Positions 35,283 through 45,079 are shown, numbered from the stretch's first letter. The stretch: DNA of 64,000 bases from an uncultured Eubacteriales bacterium (GCA_949292725.1 CASFAQ010000005.1:1-64000); one strand, 5' to 3'. The notes: generated by a model from the sequence alone, not told the origin. Numbers and translations are program-made.

Positions 35283-36719
35283 ATGTTACAGTTGGCGGAT
35301 AAGGTGCGTTCATTTATAAGGGAAAATGACATAATATGCCCGGATGACATCATAGTCATAGGACTGTCGGGAGGCGCGGATTCGGTGTGTCTTCTGGATA
35401 TACTGGGCGGGCTTAGGGAGGAATACAATCTGACCCTGTATGCGGTGCATGTTAATCATGGCATAAGAGGAGAACAGGCTGATTGTGACGAGGAGTTTTC
35501 CGTAGAACTGTGCGGACGATATGGTATAGAGGCGTCGGTGTATCGTTATGATGTTCCGTCCATGGCAAGGGAGCGTCACATGACGGAGGAGGAGGCTGCA
35601 CGATATGCGCGCTATGAGGCGTTTGAGAGGGAGTGCGAAAAGCGTAAGGCCACAAAAATTGCGACTGCGCATAATAAAAGCGACCAGGCTGAGACGATTC
35701 TATTTAGGATGTCGCGGGGAACCGGAATCAGGGGAATGCTTGGTATGCAGGCGGTAAGGGATAATATCATAAGACCTCTTATCTGTGTTACGGGAGGGGA
35801 GATAAGGGATTACCTTTCGTACAGGGGAATGGAATACAGACTTGACGCTACTAACGATTCCACAGAATATGACAGAAATCGTATACGCCATAATGTGATT
35901 CCTGAGCTTGAGCGAATTAATGATAACGCGGTAGGGCATATAGCCGATATGGCGTCGCAGCTAAACAGTGTCTACGATTGGTTTCGCATGACTGTGGATG
36001 ATGCCGTAAAGGGCTGTGTAAGAGTGACTGAGCACGGCATGGAGGCAGATGTTGAAAGGATACGCAGCTTACACCCCGCCATTGCCGGAGAGCTCATAAG
36101 GGATGTGATTGCACGGATTAGCCACAGCCTTAAGGATGTATCCGCAGTTCACATAGAACAGACACTTAAGCTCATCCATATGGATTCGGGAAAAATGGTG
36201 TATCTTCCATATGGAATCAGGGCTTACAGGGATTATGATGTGATAAGGCTTACGGATGATGAAAGCCCTTGTATGCCCATAGCTGATGCAGAGTATGCAG
36301 TATGTATAAGCGAGCTGTCAGGTAATGGGGCGGACTCAGTATTTTATAATGTATATCTTCCCGATGAGGGAAGGCTGTATCCTCAGATACGTATAACCGC
36401 ACATACTGCGAAATATAACGGAATGTGTGCAGATATTCCGAAAAATATCTGTACGAAATGGTTTGATTATGGTAAAATGGGGGATACATTATATATAAGA
36501 AGAGTAAGGTTCGGGGATTATATGATTATAAATGACGGACATAAGAAGATGCTCACGCGCTATGTGATAGATAAGAAGATACCAAGGCAGTACCGCGACA
36601 GACTTTTGGTGGTGGCAGATGGCAGCAGGATAATCTGGATAGCCGGAGGAAGAAGCTCTGAGGAGTATTATCTTAAGGATGATTCGGAGAATGTACTGGT
36701 GATGAATATTGAACCCTAA
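35283..36719 (+). CDS. tilS: tRNA(Ile)-lysidine synthase
   Basis: A 478-residue N-type ATP pyrophosphatase with the P-loop GLSGGADSVCLLD near residue 25, VNHGIRG, TAHNKSDQAET and RMSRGTGIRGM, then a substrate-binding middle domain and a C-terminal TilS domain (DGHKKMLTRYVIDKKIPRQY, LVVADGSRIIWIAGGR). It converts the wobble C of tRNA-Ile(CAU) to lysidine and is essential. The ATG at 35283 has GAGGTGA upstream. Position before hpt and ftsH is conserved. Confidence 0.95.
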   Translation: MLQLADKVRSFIRENDIICPDDIIVIGLSGGADSVCLLDILGGLREEYNLTLYAVHVNHGIRGEQADCDEEFSVELCGRYGIEASVYRYDVPSMARERHMTEEEAARYARYEAFERECEKRKATKIATAHNKSDQAETILFRMSRGTGIRGMLGMQAVRDNIIRPLICVTGGEIRDYLSYRGMEYRLDATNDSTEYDRNRIRHNVIPELERINDNAVGHIADMASQLNSVYDWFRMTVDDAVKGCVRVTEHGMEADVERIRSLHPAIAGELIRDVIARISHSLKDVSAVHIEQTLKLIHMDSGKMVYLPYGIRAYRDYDVIRLTDDESPCMPIADAEYAVCISELSGNGADSVFYNVYLPDEGRLYPQIRITAHTAKYNGMCADIPKNICTKWFDYGKMGDTLYIRRVRFGDYMIINDGHKKMLTRYVIDKKIPRQYRDRLLVVADGSRIIWIAGGRSSEEYYLKDDSENVLVMNIEP

Positions 36720-36759
36720 TATCGTATGATATTGGAATAAATTAACGAGGAGATAAATT

Positions 36760-37284
36760 ATGAAAGAAACGGTCAGCGAATTGATTTCGGAAGAGAGATT
36801 AATGAAGCGTATTGATGAGCTTGCTGAGGAGATTAACAGGGATTATCAGGGAAAAACACTGAGCCTTATATGCATACTTAAGGGAAGTATATTCTTTACC
36901 TGCGAGCTTGCAAAGAGGCTTACGATACCGGTGAAGATAGATTTCATGGAGGTGTCAAGTTACGGGGATGACTCTAAGAGCAGCGGTAATGTTAAGATAA
37001 TTAAGGATCTTGACGCGCCTGTTACCGGTAAGCATACGATGATTATTGAAGATATCCTTGACTCGGGAAGAACCCTTTCAAGGCTTTTATCCATTCTTGA
37101 GATGAGTAATCCAAAAAGCCTTGCAGTATGTACGCTTCTCGATAAGCCTGCGCGCAGGGAGTACCCTGTAGATGTGGATTATAACGGTTTTGAAATTGAG
37201 GATGAATTCGTGGTGGGCTTTGGACTTGATTATGCTCAGAGATATCGTAATCTTCCTTATATAGGCGTATTAAAATTACAATAG
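36760..37284 (+). CDS. hpt: Hypoxanthine phosphoribosyltransferase
   Basis: A 174-residue type I phosphoribosyltransferase with the PRPP loop IIEDILDSGRTLS near residue 95, the KGSIFF dipeptide loop and DYAQRYRNLP near the C terminus. It salvages hypoxanthine and guanine to IMP and GMP. GAGGAG precedes the ATG. Lies between tilS (40 bp) and ftsH (19 bp), as in Bacillus and Clostridia. Confidence 0.95.
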   Translation: MKETVSELISEERLMKRIDELAEEINRDYQGKTLSLICILKGSIFFTCELAKRLTIPVKIDFMEVSSYGDDSKSSGNVKIIKDLDAPVTGKHTMIIEDILDSGRTLSRLLSILEMSNPKSLAVCTLLDKPARREYPVDVDYNGFEIEDEFVVGFGLDYAQRYRNLPYIGVLKLQ

Positions 37285-37303
37285 TTAACCGGGAGGTCAG
37301 AAT

Positions 37304-39163
37304 TTGAAAAGACAGATAAAAGGCAATGGTTTTTTTGTGGTTTTATTGCTTCTTGTTGTTGTGTCAGTATATCTGGCAAATGGCATCAGAAGGAATTATT
37401 CGACTGCTTACAACACTTCGGATCTTATAAGCGACATTAAGCTTAATAAGGTTAAGAGTGTGGAGATATCACAGGATCAGAACACTCCGACAGGAAGAAT
37501 TGACGTAACGTTCAAAGATGAAAGCACGGCTTATTATTATTCGACGGATGTAAGTGATGTTGAATCGAAGCTGTATGAGCTTTCGGAGGATGCTGAATAT
37601 AAGGACACATTTGGTTATGTGACCAATGAAGTTAAGAAGACTCCGTGGTGGCTTACCATTCTTCCGGATCTGCTTCTTGTAGGGCTTATAATGATCATGA
37701 TGTTTACGATGATGAGCGCGCAGAACGGAGCCGGTGGCGGAACCAAGGTTATGAATTTTGGCAAGAGCAGGGCCAGGATGACAACGCCTGATGAAAGAAG
37801 TAAGAAGTTCAGGGATGTTGCGGGGCTTGTTGAAGAGAAGGAGCAGCTTGAGGAGATCGTGGATTTCCTGAAAGCTCCGGACAAATATACTAAGCTTGGG
37901 GCGAGAATTCCTAAGGGTGTGCTTATGGTAGGGCCTCCGGGAACCGGTAAGACTCTCCTTGCAAAGGCAGTTGCAGGAGAAGCGGGCGTGCCGTTCTTCT
38001 CGATATCCGGTTCGGATTTCGTGGAGATGTTCGTCGGAGTCGGAGCATCGAGGGTAAGGGATCTTTTTAATGACGCTAAGAAGCATGCGCCGTGCATCGT
38101 ATTTATCGATGAGATAGATGCTGTTGCAAGAAGAAGAGGAAGCGGTCTCGGCGGCGGTCATGATGAGAGAGAGCAGACCCTCAATCAGATGCTTGTTGAG
38201 ATGGACGGGTTTGGAGTTAATGAGGGAATAATCGTTATGGCGGCGACGAACCGTGTTGATATACTTGATCCGGCTATACTGCGTCCGGGCAGATTTGACA
38301 GAAGGGTTGAGGTTGGAAGACCTGATGTGCGTGGCAGAGAGGGTATACTTAGGGTTCACGCAAAGGATAAACCTCTTGGTGATGATGTGGATCTTGCAGG
38401 TATTGCGCAGACGACTGCCGGTATGACCGGAGCTGACCTTGAGAATCTTCTTAACGAAGCGGCTATCTGTGCTGCGCGTGAAGGAAGATCATATATCATG
38501 CAGGAGGACATTACCAAATCATTTATAAAAGTTGGCATAGGACCTGAAAAGAAGAGCAGGATTGTATCCGATAAGGATAAGAAAATAACGGCTTATCATG
38601 AGGCGGGGCATGCTATCCTGTTTCATGTGCTTCCTGATGTGGGCCCGGTTCATACCGTATCCATTATACCGACCGGCCTTGGAGCGGCGGGATATACCAT
38701 GCCGCTACCTCAGAAGGATGAAATGTTCCAGACCAGGGGCAGGATGCTTCAGAGTATAGTGGTTTCGCTTGGAGGAAGAATTGCGGAGGAGCTTATATTT
38801 GACGATATAACGACCGGAGCTTCGCAGGATATAAAACAGGCAACGGCTATTGCGACGGATATGGTTACCAGGTACGGATTTTCGAACAGAATAGGACTTA
38901 TCAACTATGATGATGACGATGAGGTATTCATAGGCAGGGATTTTGGAAGGACCAGAAACTTCAGCGAGAATATTGCCGCAACCATAGATGAGGAAGTTAA
39001 GAGCATTATAGACGAGTGCTACGAAAAGGCAAGGTCAATATTATATTCTAATATTAATGTATTGAAACGCTGTGCGGATCTTCTTATTCAGAAAGAGCGT
39101 ATAGGGCGTGAGGAATTTGAGGCATTATTTGATGTTAAAGGAGAAGATGCGCAGACTGTATAG
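37304..39163 (+). CDS. ftsH: ATP-dependent zinc metalloprotease FtsH
   Basis: A 619-residue membrane AAA protease: two helices (near residues 7-25 and 112-133) around an extracytoplasmic domain, AAA module with Walker A GPPGTGKT near residue 207, Walker [10 protein letters not shown] and second region of homology [19 protein letters not shown]. The Zn-protease motif HEAGHAI (near residue 431) is followed by the third ligand Asp further on. It degrades membrane and regulatory proteins. The start is a TTG with GGGAGG upstream. Length is normal. Confidence 0.96.
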   Translation: MKRQIKGNGFFVVLLLLVVVSVYLANGIRRNYSTAYNTSDLISDIKLNKVKSVEISQDQNTPTGRIDVTFKDESTAYYYSTDVSDVESKLYELSEDAEYKDTFGYVTNEVKKTPWWLTILPDLLLVGLIMIMMFTMMSAQNGAGGGTKVMNFGKSRARMTTPDERSKKFRDVAGLVEEKEQLEEIVDFLKAPDKYTKLGARIPKGVLMVGPPGTGKTLLAKAVAGEAGVPFFSISGSDFVEMFVGVGASRVRDLFNDAKKHAPCIVFIDEIDAVARRRGSGLGGGHDEREQTLNQMLVEMDGFGVNEGIIVMAATNRVDILDPAILRPGRFDRRVEVGRPDVRGREGILRVHAKDKPLGDDVDLAGIAQTTAGMTGADLENLLNEAAICAAREGRSYIMQEDITKSFIKVGIGPEKKSRIVSDKDKKITAYHEAGHAILFHVLPDVGPVHTVSIIPTGLGAAGYTMPLPQKDEMFQTRGRMLQSIVVSLGGRIAEELIFDDITTGASQDIKQATAIATDMVTRYGFSNRIGLINYDDDDEVFIGRDFGRTRNFSENIAATIDEEVKSIIDECYEKARSILYSNINVLKRCADLLIQKERIGREEFEALFDVKGEDAQTV

Positions 39164-39445
39164 ATGTATATGGGGAATGTTCACTATAGGACGACAGAAA
39201 TGGACATAAAATAATACAAAATCAACAAAGAGTATATTATTATTGTTAAATTCGCACAATGAAAAGTACAAAAAAAATCAAATTTTGTGCACAATATTTT
39301 AAAACACGGTGCTATACTCCTACTCGTAAACCCCAATACATTATATAGTTTTTGCTACACCCCATAAGTAACAAAAATACCTTCTCCAAAACAGGATAGT
39401 GTAAACTATCCTGTTTTACTGTTCTTTTATAAGGAGTGAACGAAC
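39164..39445 (+). promoter_or_regulatory. AT-rich leader/spacer with terminator hairpin before the GH13 gene
   Basis: This 282-bp gap contains no gene. It holds TATACT near 39313 (without a clear -35), an A/T-rich stretch, and a perfect 13-bp hairpin AAAACAGGATAGT/ACTATCCTGTTTT (39388-39417), 29 bp before the GTG of the GH13 gene. The hairpin may terminate ftsH or a short leader RNA of about 100 nt. Confidence 0.45.
39388..39420 (+). terminator. Terminator/attenuator hairpin upstream of the GH13 gene
   Basis: Perfect 13-bp stem with a GTAA loop and TTTT in the 3' arm. Only 29 bp separate it from the next start codon and 225 bp from the ftsH stop. Confidence 0.75.
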
Positions 39446-41503
39446 GTGGACGCCATATTCAGTGATGGAACAGAATTATTCAGACACCCTGCGGAACCGG
39501 GGCCATATGATGATGTATATATAAGAATTCGTACCGGAAATACGGATATCGATAATGTATATCTGATTGCTGACGGAAGCCGGTATGCGATGAGTATATT
39601 GAGGCGTGACAGGCTTTTTAACTATTATCAGGCCAGACTTGCGCTTGATACCCATACGGTAAGGTATTATTTTGAGATACAGCGTGAGAGTGGCATCATA
39701 TATTATAACAGGCTTGGCGCCGGCTATGAACATAAGGAGCGGGGAGATTTCGAGATAATTCCGGGATTTGCGGTGCCTGAGTGGGCAAAGGGCGCTGTTA
39801 TGTATCAGATATTTACCGACAGATTCTGTAATGGGGATAAGACGAATGATGTATTGACTGATGAATACCATTATATTGACGGACATGTATCACGTGTGGA
39901 GGACTGGAATGACCTTCCGCGCGCGATGGATGTAAGCAGATTCTACGGAGGCGATATCGCCGGGATAATCAAGAAGCTGGATTATCTTTCGGATATGGGC
40001 GTCGAGATCATATATCTTAACCCGATATTTGTATCTCCATCCAACCACAAATATGATATTCAGGATTATGACTATGTTGATCCTCATTTTGGGAAGCTTG
40101 TATCGGACTTTGGAGGACTTCTTGCTCCCGGTGATAATGATAATACGCGGGCCGAAAGATATATAAGCCGCGTTACACAAAAGTGTAATCTTGAGGCCGG
40201 AAACGAGCTTTTTTGCGAGTTTGTAGAAAGGGCGCACGAGCGGGGAATAAAGGTAATACTTGATGGGGTCTTCAATCACTGCGGTTCATTTAACAAATGG
40301 ATGGACAGGGAAAGGATTTATGAGAATCAGGAGGGATATGAAAAGGGCGCTTATATAAGTGCAGATAGTCCTTACAGGTCATTTTTTAAATTTAATGCGG
40401 AGGAATGGCCGTATAATGAGCACTATGACGGCTGGTGGGGGCATTATACGCTTCCTAAGCTTAATTATGAAGAATCTGAGCTTTTGATGAATTATATTAT
40501 GAGGATTGCCATAAAGTGGGTTTCTCCGCCGTATAATGCGGATGGCTGGAGGCTTGACGTTGCGGCAGATCTGGGTTGCAGCGAGGAGTTCAATCACAGG
40601 TTCTGGAGAACATTCAGGGAAAATGTAAAGAAGGCGAATCCGGACGCCATAATACTTGCTGAACATTATGGAAGTCCTAAGAACTGGCTTATGGGCGGCG
40701 AGTGGGATACCGTGATGAATTATGATGCGTTCATGGAGCCGCTGTCGTGGTTCTTTACGGGAATGGAGAAGCACAGCGACGCATACAGGGAGGATCTTTT
40801 GGGTAATTCGAGGGCGTTCTATGAGGCAATGACGGAGAATATGCTTAATATGACGACGCCTTCCATGCAGGCCGCGATGAATGAACTTTCGAACCATGAC
40901 CATTCGCGTTTTCTTACAAGAACCAATCATATAGTAGGAAGAATACAGTCCGTAGGTGCGGAGGCCGCAAATGCCGGCGTCAATAAGGCGATTATGAGAG
41001 CGGCGGTAGCGTTTCAGATGACATGGCCCGGAGCTCCGACGGTGTATTATGGCGATGAAGCGGGTGTGTGTGGTTTTACTGATCCGGATAACAGAAGAAC
41101 ATATCCGTGGGGAATGGAAGATAAGGATATGCTTATGTTCCATAAGGAAGCCATAAGGATTCACAGGGATTATAAGGCGCTTAAGACCGGCTCGCTTATA
41201 TATCTTAACCTTGAACCGGGTATAATATGTTTTGGAAGGTTTGATGAAAGGGATATACTCATTACGGCTGTCAGTGTGGCAAAAGAGCCGGTAAAACTTG
41301 AGATTCCGATATGGAAGCTTGGTGTAACGGAAGATATACGGATGGTTTCTCTTTTGGAGACCACGAAGGAAGGGTACTCGGTGTCAGCGAGGATATATTC
41401 GACATACGATGGGCGGCTTTGGCTCGAGCTGTCGCCTGAGAGCGCAATTATAGTAAAAAATATAACTAAAATAGACTTGAATTTTCCTACTCGTATGCTA
41501 TAA
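39446..41503 (+). CDS. GH13 alpha-glycosidase (neopullulanase/cyclomaltodextrinase-like)
   Basis: A 685-residue enzyme: an N-terminal beta domain of CBM34-like type (about 1-115), a (beta/alpha)8 catalytic domain with the GH13 blocks VILDGVFNHCG, DGWRLDVAAD (nucleophile Asp), IILAEHYG (acid/base Glu) and ELSNHDHSRF (transition-state His-Asp), and a C-terminal beta domain. It should cleave alpha-1,4 or alpha-1,6 bonds in maltodextrin or cyclodextrin. No signal peptide, so cytoplasmic. The GTG at 39446 has AAGGAG upstream. With phosphoglucomutase and glgB at 59-63 kb it suggests glucan metabolism. Confidence 0.92.
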   Translation: MDAIFSDGTELFRHPAEPGPYDDVYIRIRTGNTDIDNVYLIADGSRYAMSILRRDRLFNYYQARLALDTHTVRYYFEIQRESGIIYYNRLGAGYEHKERGDFEIIPGFAVPEWAKGAVMYQIFTDRFCNGDKTNDVLTDEYHYIDGHVSRVEDWNDLPRAMDVSRFYGGDIAGIIKKLDYLSDMGVEIIYLNPIFVSPSNHKYDIQDYDYVDPHFGKLVSDFGGLLAPGDNDNTRAERYISRVTQKCNLEAGNELFCEFVERAHERGIKVILDGVFNHCGSFNKWMDRERIYENQEGYEKGAYISADSPYRSFFKFNAEEWPYNEHYDGWWGHYTLPKLNYEESELLMNYIMRIAIKWVSPPYNADGWRLDVAADLGCSEEFNHRFWRTFRENVKKANPDAIILAEHYGSPKNWLMGGEWDTVMNYDAFMEPLSWFFTGMEKHSDAYREDLLGNSRAFYEAMTENMLNMTTPSMQAAMNELSNHDHSRFLTRTNHIVGRIQSVGAEAANAGVNKAIMRAAVAFQMTWPGAPTVYYGDEAGVCGFTDPDNRRTYPWGMEDKDMLMFHKEAIRIHRDYKALKTGSLIYLNLEPGIICFGRFDERDILITAVSVAKEPVKLEIPIWKLGVTEDIRMVSLLETTKEGYSVSARIYSTYDGRLWLELSPESAIIVKNITKIDLNFPTRML

Positions 41504-41539
41504 TAGTCGTGGACTTGTGATGTAACACGAGTTTCCGAT

Positions 41540-41625
41540 GCCGGTGTGGCGGAACTGGCAGACGCACAGGACTTAAAATCCTGCGGGTGGCGACACCTGT
41601 ACGGGTTCGATTCCCGTTGCCGGCA
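41540..41625 (+). tRNA. tRNA-Leu (anticodon UAA)
   Basis: An 86-nt class II tRNA: acceptor GCCGGTG pairs with TGCCGGC (two G-U pairs), D arm GCGGAACTGGCAGACGC, anticodon arm CAGGACTTAAAATCCTG with anticodon TAA, a long variable arm CGGGTGGCGACACCTG and T arm ACGGGTTCGATTCCCGT. The discriminator base is A; CCA is not encoded. Confidence 0.95.
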
Positions 41626-41637
41626 CAGATTAGTAAT

Positions 41638-41697
41638 GGGAGCTGTTGCTTTGCGATTTTCCAATCGTTAATGCGACAGCTCTTACTTTTTTTGCTT
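41638..41697 (+). terminator. Terminator after tRNA-Leu
   Basis: GGAGCTGTTGC pairs with GCGACAGCTC (a G-T pair inside), long partly paired loop, then CTTACTTTTTTT. Confidence 0.7.
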
Positions 41698-41724
41698 GCA
41701 TTAGAACCCTGGGGGCATTATAAT
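41696..41724 (+). promoter_or_regulatory. Promoter of the Ig-like protein gene
   Basis: TTGCAT at 41696-41701, 17-bp spacer, TATAAT at 41719-41724. Confidence 0.65.
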
Positions 41725-41762
41725 TATCCTGTAAAGTTTGTTATTTTAGGAGGTAAATGTGT

Positions 41763-42779
41763 ATGAAAAAATTCAGACTGCCGGCTCTGGTTCTTACTAT
41801 GGCTCTGGTTCTGACTGCGGTTCCGGTTAATACACAGGCTGCCAAAAAGGTAAAGCTCAGTAAAAAAACCGTAAATATTGACGTAGGTAAGAAAGCAACC
41901 ATTAAGGTTAAGAACGCGGCAAAGAAAGCTAAGGTTTCATGGAAATTAAAGAAAACTTCGGTTGCCAGAATCTCTAAAAAGGTTGTTAAGGGTAAGAAGG
42001 CAAAAGCAGTGGTTAAGGCGGTAGCGCCGGGTAGTGCGGTACTTAAAGCCACATATAAGCTTGGTAAGAGTAAGAAGATTCTAAAGTGTAAGATTAACGT
42101 AAGGAGCGAAGTCTCAAATGTGACTCCGTCTCCGGATACTCAGAACACACCGGTTGCGGTACAGACGCCTGCAGCTACGGCGCCTGCGAATGTGCCTGAA
42201 GGGGAAGCAACCCAGACTCCAAGACCAACGAGAACACCAAGGATAACGCCAACGCCTTCGCCTACGCCAACGGCAAAGCCGGCGGCAGAGGCCAAGCCTA
42301 CAGGCAACGTGCTTAATATCCTTTCGGATACTACCATAGTAACCAATCCTACAAGGGATGAGGACCAGGACAAGACTGTATATACTATAAATGAGGATGG
42401 CTCGGTAACACTTGATTTTACTGACACGGTATATTATGGAATAAGGTTTACATTTGATGAGCCTCTTAATCTTGAGGATTTCTCATACATGGTGGTTGAG
42501 GGAACCAATGCGTCAGGCTCCGGGGAAGGACATCAGCTGGCATGCCAGTTCCTTGATGCAATTGATTACAATTCAAGTCACGGAGGCCGTCTTGAGATTG
42601 ATACCCAGATGGATATAGTATTCCCTGTTAAATACGAGCTTGCAGATCAGAGCACCCGTACGAATGTTGACTCATTTGAAATATATTCAACTGACGGAGA
42701 CAAACCAAAGGGACCGATTACGGTTACCGCCATAAAGCTGTATAAGTCTGAACAGGATTATATAAATGATTCTGTTTAA
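41763..42779 (+). CDS. Secreted Ig-like domain protein with C-terminal beta module, ends at an early stop
   Basis: A 338-residue secreted protein: signal peptide (FRLPALVLTMALVLTAVPVNTQA), one very lysine-rich Ig-like (BIG2-type) domain (KLSKKTVNIDVGKKATIKV to KKILKCKINVRS), a Pro/Thr linker (about 115-175), and a beta-rich, carbohydrate-binding-like module (about 180-338). The ATG at 41763 has AGGAGG 8 bp upstream; the ATG at 41757 is too near. The reading frame continues for another 75 codons beyond the TAA at 42777-42779 with protein-like text (see next entry), so the gene was probably longer. Likely a cell-surface or glycan-binding protein. Confidence 0.75.
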   Translation: MKKFRLPALVLTMALVLTAVPVNTQAAKKVKLSKKTVNIDVGKKATIKVKNAAKKAKVSWKLKKTSVARISKKVVKGKKAKAVVKAVAPGSAVLKATYKLGKSKKILKCKINVRSEVSNVTPSPDTQNTPVAVQTPAATAPANVPEGEATQTPRPTRTPRITPTPSPTPTAKPAAEAKPTGNVLNILSDTTIVTNPTRDEDQDKTVYTINEDGSVTLDFTDTVYYGIRFTFDEPLNLEDFSYMVVEGTNASGSGEGHQLACQFLDAIDYNSSHGGRLEIDTQMDIVFPVKYELADQSTRTNVDSFEIYSTDGDKPKGPITVTAIKLYKSEQDYINDSV

Positions 42780-43007
42780 CCGTTTGAGGCTACATTTGTT
42801 AAGGATGAGCATGTACAGTCCATTACAACATATTATACTCAGGATTATACGAATCCGGATAATATATTCGAAAATCAGACTACCGCGTATGCAAGGAGCT
42901 CGAATACCGGGGAGATACTCACGAATGGCGACGGACAGGTTAATTTTACTGCCGTGGTAGAGCCTGGTTATGTTGTTGATACGGTTACGGTTGTTCCGGC
43001 AACTTAG
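42780..43007 (+). pseudogene. In-frame continuation of the Ig-like protein after a stop codon
   Basis: Directly after the TAA the same frame reads PFEATFVKDEHVQSITTYYT and then TTAYARSSNTGEILTNGDG, QVNFTAVVEPGYVVDTVTVV, ending PAT-TAG at 43005-43007. This looks like the start of a Cthe_2159-type polysaccharide-binding repeat, whose remaining C-terminal strands are missing. A nonsense mutation (or a small deletion creating it) therefore separates it from the upstream protein, and a second stop truncates the repeat. Confidence 0.65.
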
Positions 43008-43012
43008 ACTGA

Positions 43013-43048
43013 TACCCCCATCTTTCTTATATTAGAGGGATGGGGGTA
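43013..43048. terminator. Bidirectional terminator
   Basis: Perfect 10-bp stem TACCCCCATC/GATGGGGGTA, between the convergent Ig-like and CobW-like genes. Confidence 0.8.
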
Positions 43049-43057
43049 ATTATATGT

Positions 43058-44005
43058 CTAAAAATATACAAGATCATCCTCAGGCTTTTCTGCGGTTTTT
43101 ATATCCTTCAGGTAAAGAACAGGTCCCATGTCATGATAGTCGCGCACATATTCGACCTTTATTTCGGCGGTTATGTTAATCCACTGCCGATCGTCAAGGT
43201 CGACATCGTTTGCGGTTTTGCAGACAAGCGCAAGATATGTTATATCATCAGCGCAACAGGTCATGGCAAATCTTCCGGGAACGAATTGGTTCATCGGATA
43301 TCCTTGCGGCCTGAAGAATATACAGTTGTAATTAACTGTCTTTCCGGCGTATTTGTTGGAATTCTCCATCGCGTCCATATACCATATACCATAGTCATCA
43401 TCCTCTATGGTGATAACCGGGGCGTCCACATTAAAAGGAAGCGTCTCCGGCAGGGCATTGCCATCAAATCCATCGACCCAGTCGTATGCAATCTGAGCCT
43501 TTTTGTTGAAAACTTTAATGCATCGCCTCAGGTCATTGCGTCCGGTAGTGCCGTCGCATCGGTTGAATATTACCATATCGGACATGCTAAGCTGGTCTAT
43601 GACCATTGAGCGCATATTGGTCCAATACATGTTAAAGGTTGTGTAATCGACCATGGATATAACCTGTGTGAGCACCCAATTATCAGGATACACATCCTCC
43701 AGAATATCCTCAACAGGCCACATGCCGTTATATTCTATAAGCACACGCCGCGGCTTATGCGAGGCATTCCATGACGCAAGAAGTTTTGCCGATATATCCT
43801 CTTTATTTTCAATATATTCGACATAGGCGTTCTTCTTGCGAAGCATCTCGGTATCATATTCTTTTTCACCTTCCTCGCACGCGATTATAAGAGTGCGTTC
43901 GCCCGTTGCAAAATAATCCTGGGAAAGCGTATCCAGTATGAATGTCGTCTTACCGCTTTCTAAAAAGCCTGTAAATAAGAAAACGGGTATTTCTCTGTGA
44001 AACAT
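43058..44005 (-). CDS. CobW-family GTPase-like protein without the CxCC metal motif
   Basis: A 315-residue COG0523-type protein: Walker A GFLESGKTTFI near residue 13, IIACEEGEKEYD in place of the usual effector region, RVLIEYNGMW and VIFNRCDG (guanine-specificity position), with a C-terminal domain of CobW_C type. It has no GCICC motif and no His-rich stretch, unlike its neighbour. It begins 11 bp downstream of that gene in the same operon. A role with the neighbour in metal handling is inferred; it may have lost metal transfer and act as a partner. Confidence 0.75.
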   Translation of the reverse strand: MFHREIPVFLFTGFLESGKTTFILDTLSQDYFATGERTLIIACEEGEKEYDTEMLRKKNAYVEYIENKEDISAKLLASWNASHKPRRVLIEYNGMWPVEDILEDVYPDNWVLTQVISMVDYTTFNMYWTNMRSMVIDQLSMSDMVIFNRCDGTTGRNDLRRCIKVFNKKAQIAYDWVDGFDGNALPETLPFNVDAPVITIEDDDYGIWYMDAMENSNKYAGKTVNYNCIFFRPQGYPMNQFVPGRFAMTCCADDITYLALVCKTANDVDLDDRQWINITAEIKVEYVRDYHDMGPVLYLKDIKTAEKPEDDLVYF

Positions 44006-44016
44006 GTTACCTCCTG

Positions 44017-45039
44017 TTAATCAATGCAAAACAGCTTTCTAAGCCCTGCTTCATCAATGTCGGTTCCGATAACGCAGATTCTTCCTGTGTAATCGCCGGC
44101 TCCGTGCCTTACCTCGTATTCGCCCGGGGTAAAGTCAAAGTGAAGCCATTCGCCATCATCCATAGGAACAATTCCCTTTGCCCGTAGTATAAAACCATAA
44201 TCCGACGTATCCGACAGTGTTGAGAGGATGTTCTCAACAGATCCTTTGGTGTAGGTATTCGGGGTTTCAACGCCCCAGCTTGTGAATACGTCGTCGGCGT
44301 GGTGATGTCCGTGGTGATGGTGCTCGTGTTCATGTTCATGCTCGTGATGATGACAGTTGCATGTATCCCCATCATGATGGTGGCAATGCCCATGCTCATG
44401 TTTATGTTCTTTTATAAGTTCATCTATAAGATTATCTAATACGTCCGTACGCTCCATGGCACCGAGTATGGTCGATGCGCTAATGGTATCCCATGGGGTG
44501 GTCACAACAGAGGCGTTAGCATTAAGCCCTTTTATAAGGGATACACACTCTTTAAGCTTATCCTCCGTTACATTCTGGGTACGGCTCAGAATTATCGTGT
44601 TGGCGCTTTCTATCTGATTGTTATAGAATTCTCCAAAGTTCTTGATATACATCTTTGCCTTACTGCAATCAGCCACCGTGACTGCACTGTTGAGAGTTAT
44701 ATCCGCATGTTCTCCTACGTCAAGCACAGCTTTTATAACGTCGGAGAGTTTGCCTACGCCGGACGGTTCTATGATGATGCGGTCAGGCGAATATCTGTCT
44801 ATGACCTCCTTAAGAGCCGTTCCAAAGTCCCCGACCAGAGAACAGCATATACAGCCGGAGTTCATTTCGGTTATCTCTATGCCGGAATCCTTAAGAAAAC
44901 CTCCGTCGATACCGATCTCGCCAAACTCATTCTCAATAAGAACTATCTGTTCATCTGCAAGCGCTTCACCTATAAGCTTCTTTATAAGAGTTGTCTTTCC
45001 GGCGCCTAAAAAGCCGGATATTATATCTATCTTAGCCAT
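44017..45039 (-). CDS. CobW/ZNG1-type metallochaperone GTPase with His-rich loop
   Basis: A 340-residue COG0523 GTPase: Walker A GFLGAGKTT near residue 10, metal-binding NSGCICCSL (CxCC) near residue 62, EPSGVGKL (Walker B region), and a region of about 40 residues near 215-255 made largely of His with Glu, Gly and Asp. The CobW C-terminal domain follows (SDYGFILRAKGIV). Members insert or buffer Zn, Co or Ni. The ATG at 45039 has CGGAGG upstream. The His-rich loop suggests Zn or Ni storage; no metal-responsive site was recognised upstream. Confidence 0.88.
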   Translation of the reverse strand: MAKIDIISGFLGAGKTTLIKKLIGEALADEQIVLIENEFGEIGIDGGFLKDSGIEITEMNSGCICCSLVGDFGTALKEVIDRYSPDRIIIEPSGVGKLSDVIKAVLDVGEHADITLNSAVTVADCSKAKMYIKNFGEFYNNQIESANTIILSRTQNVTEDKLKECVSLIKGLNANASVVTTPWDTISASTILGAMERTDVLDNLIDELIKEHKHEHGHCHHHDGDTCNCHHHEHEHEHEHHHHGHHHADDVFTSWGVETPNTYTKGSVENILSTLSDTSDYGFILRAKGIVPMDDGEWLHFDFTPGEYEVRHGAGDYTGRICVIGTDIDEAGLRKLFCID

Positions 45040-45079
45040 TATGATACCTCCGTTATGATATAAATTATCGGTACATATT

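Noticed and set aside
40379-41164. Minus-strand open frame of 261 codons opposite the GH13 gene
   Set aside because: Basic, His/Arg-rich composition typical of antisense shadows; the GH13 motifs are on the other strand.
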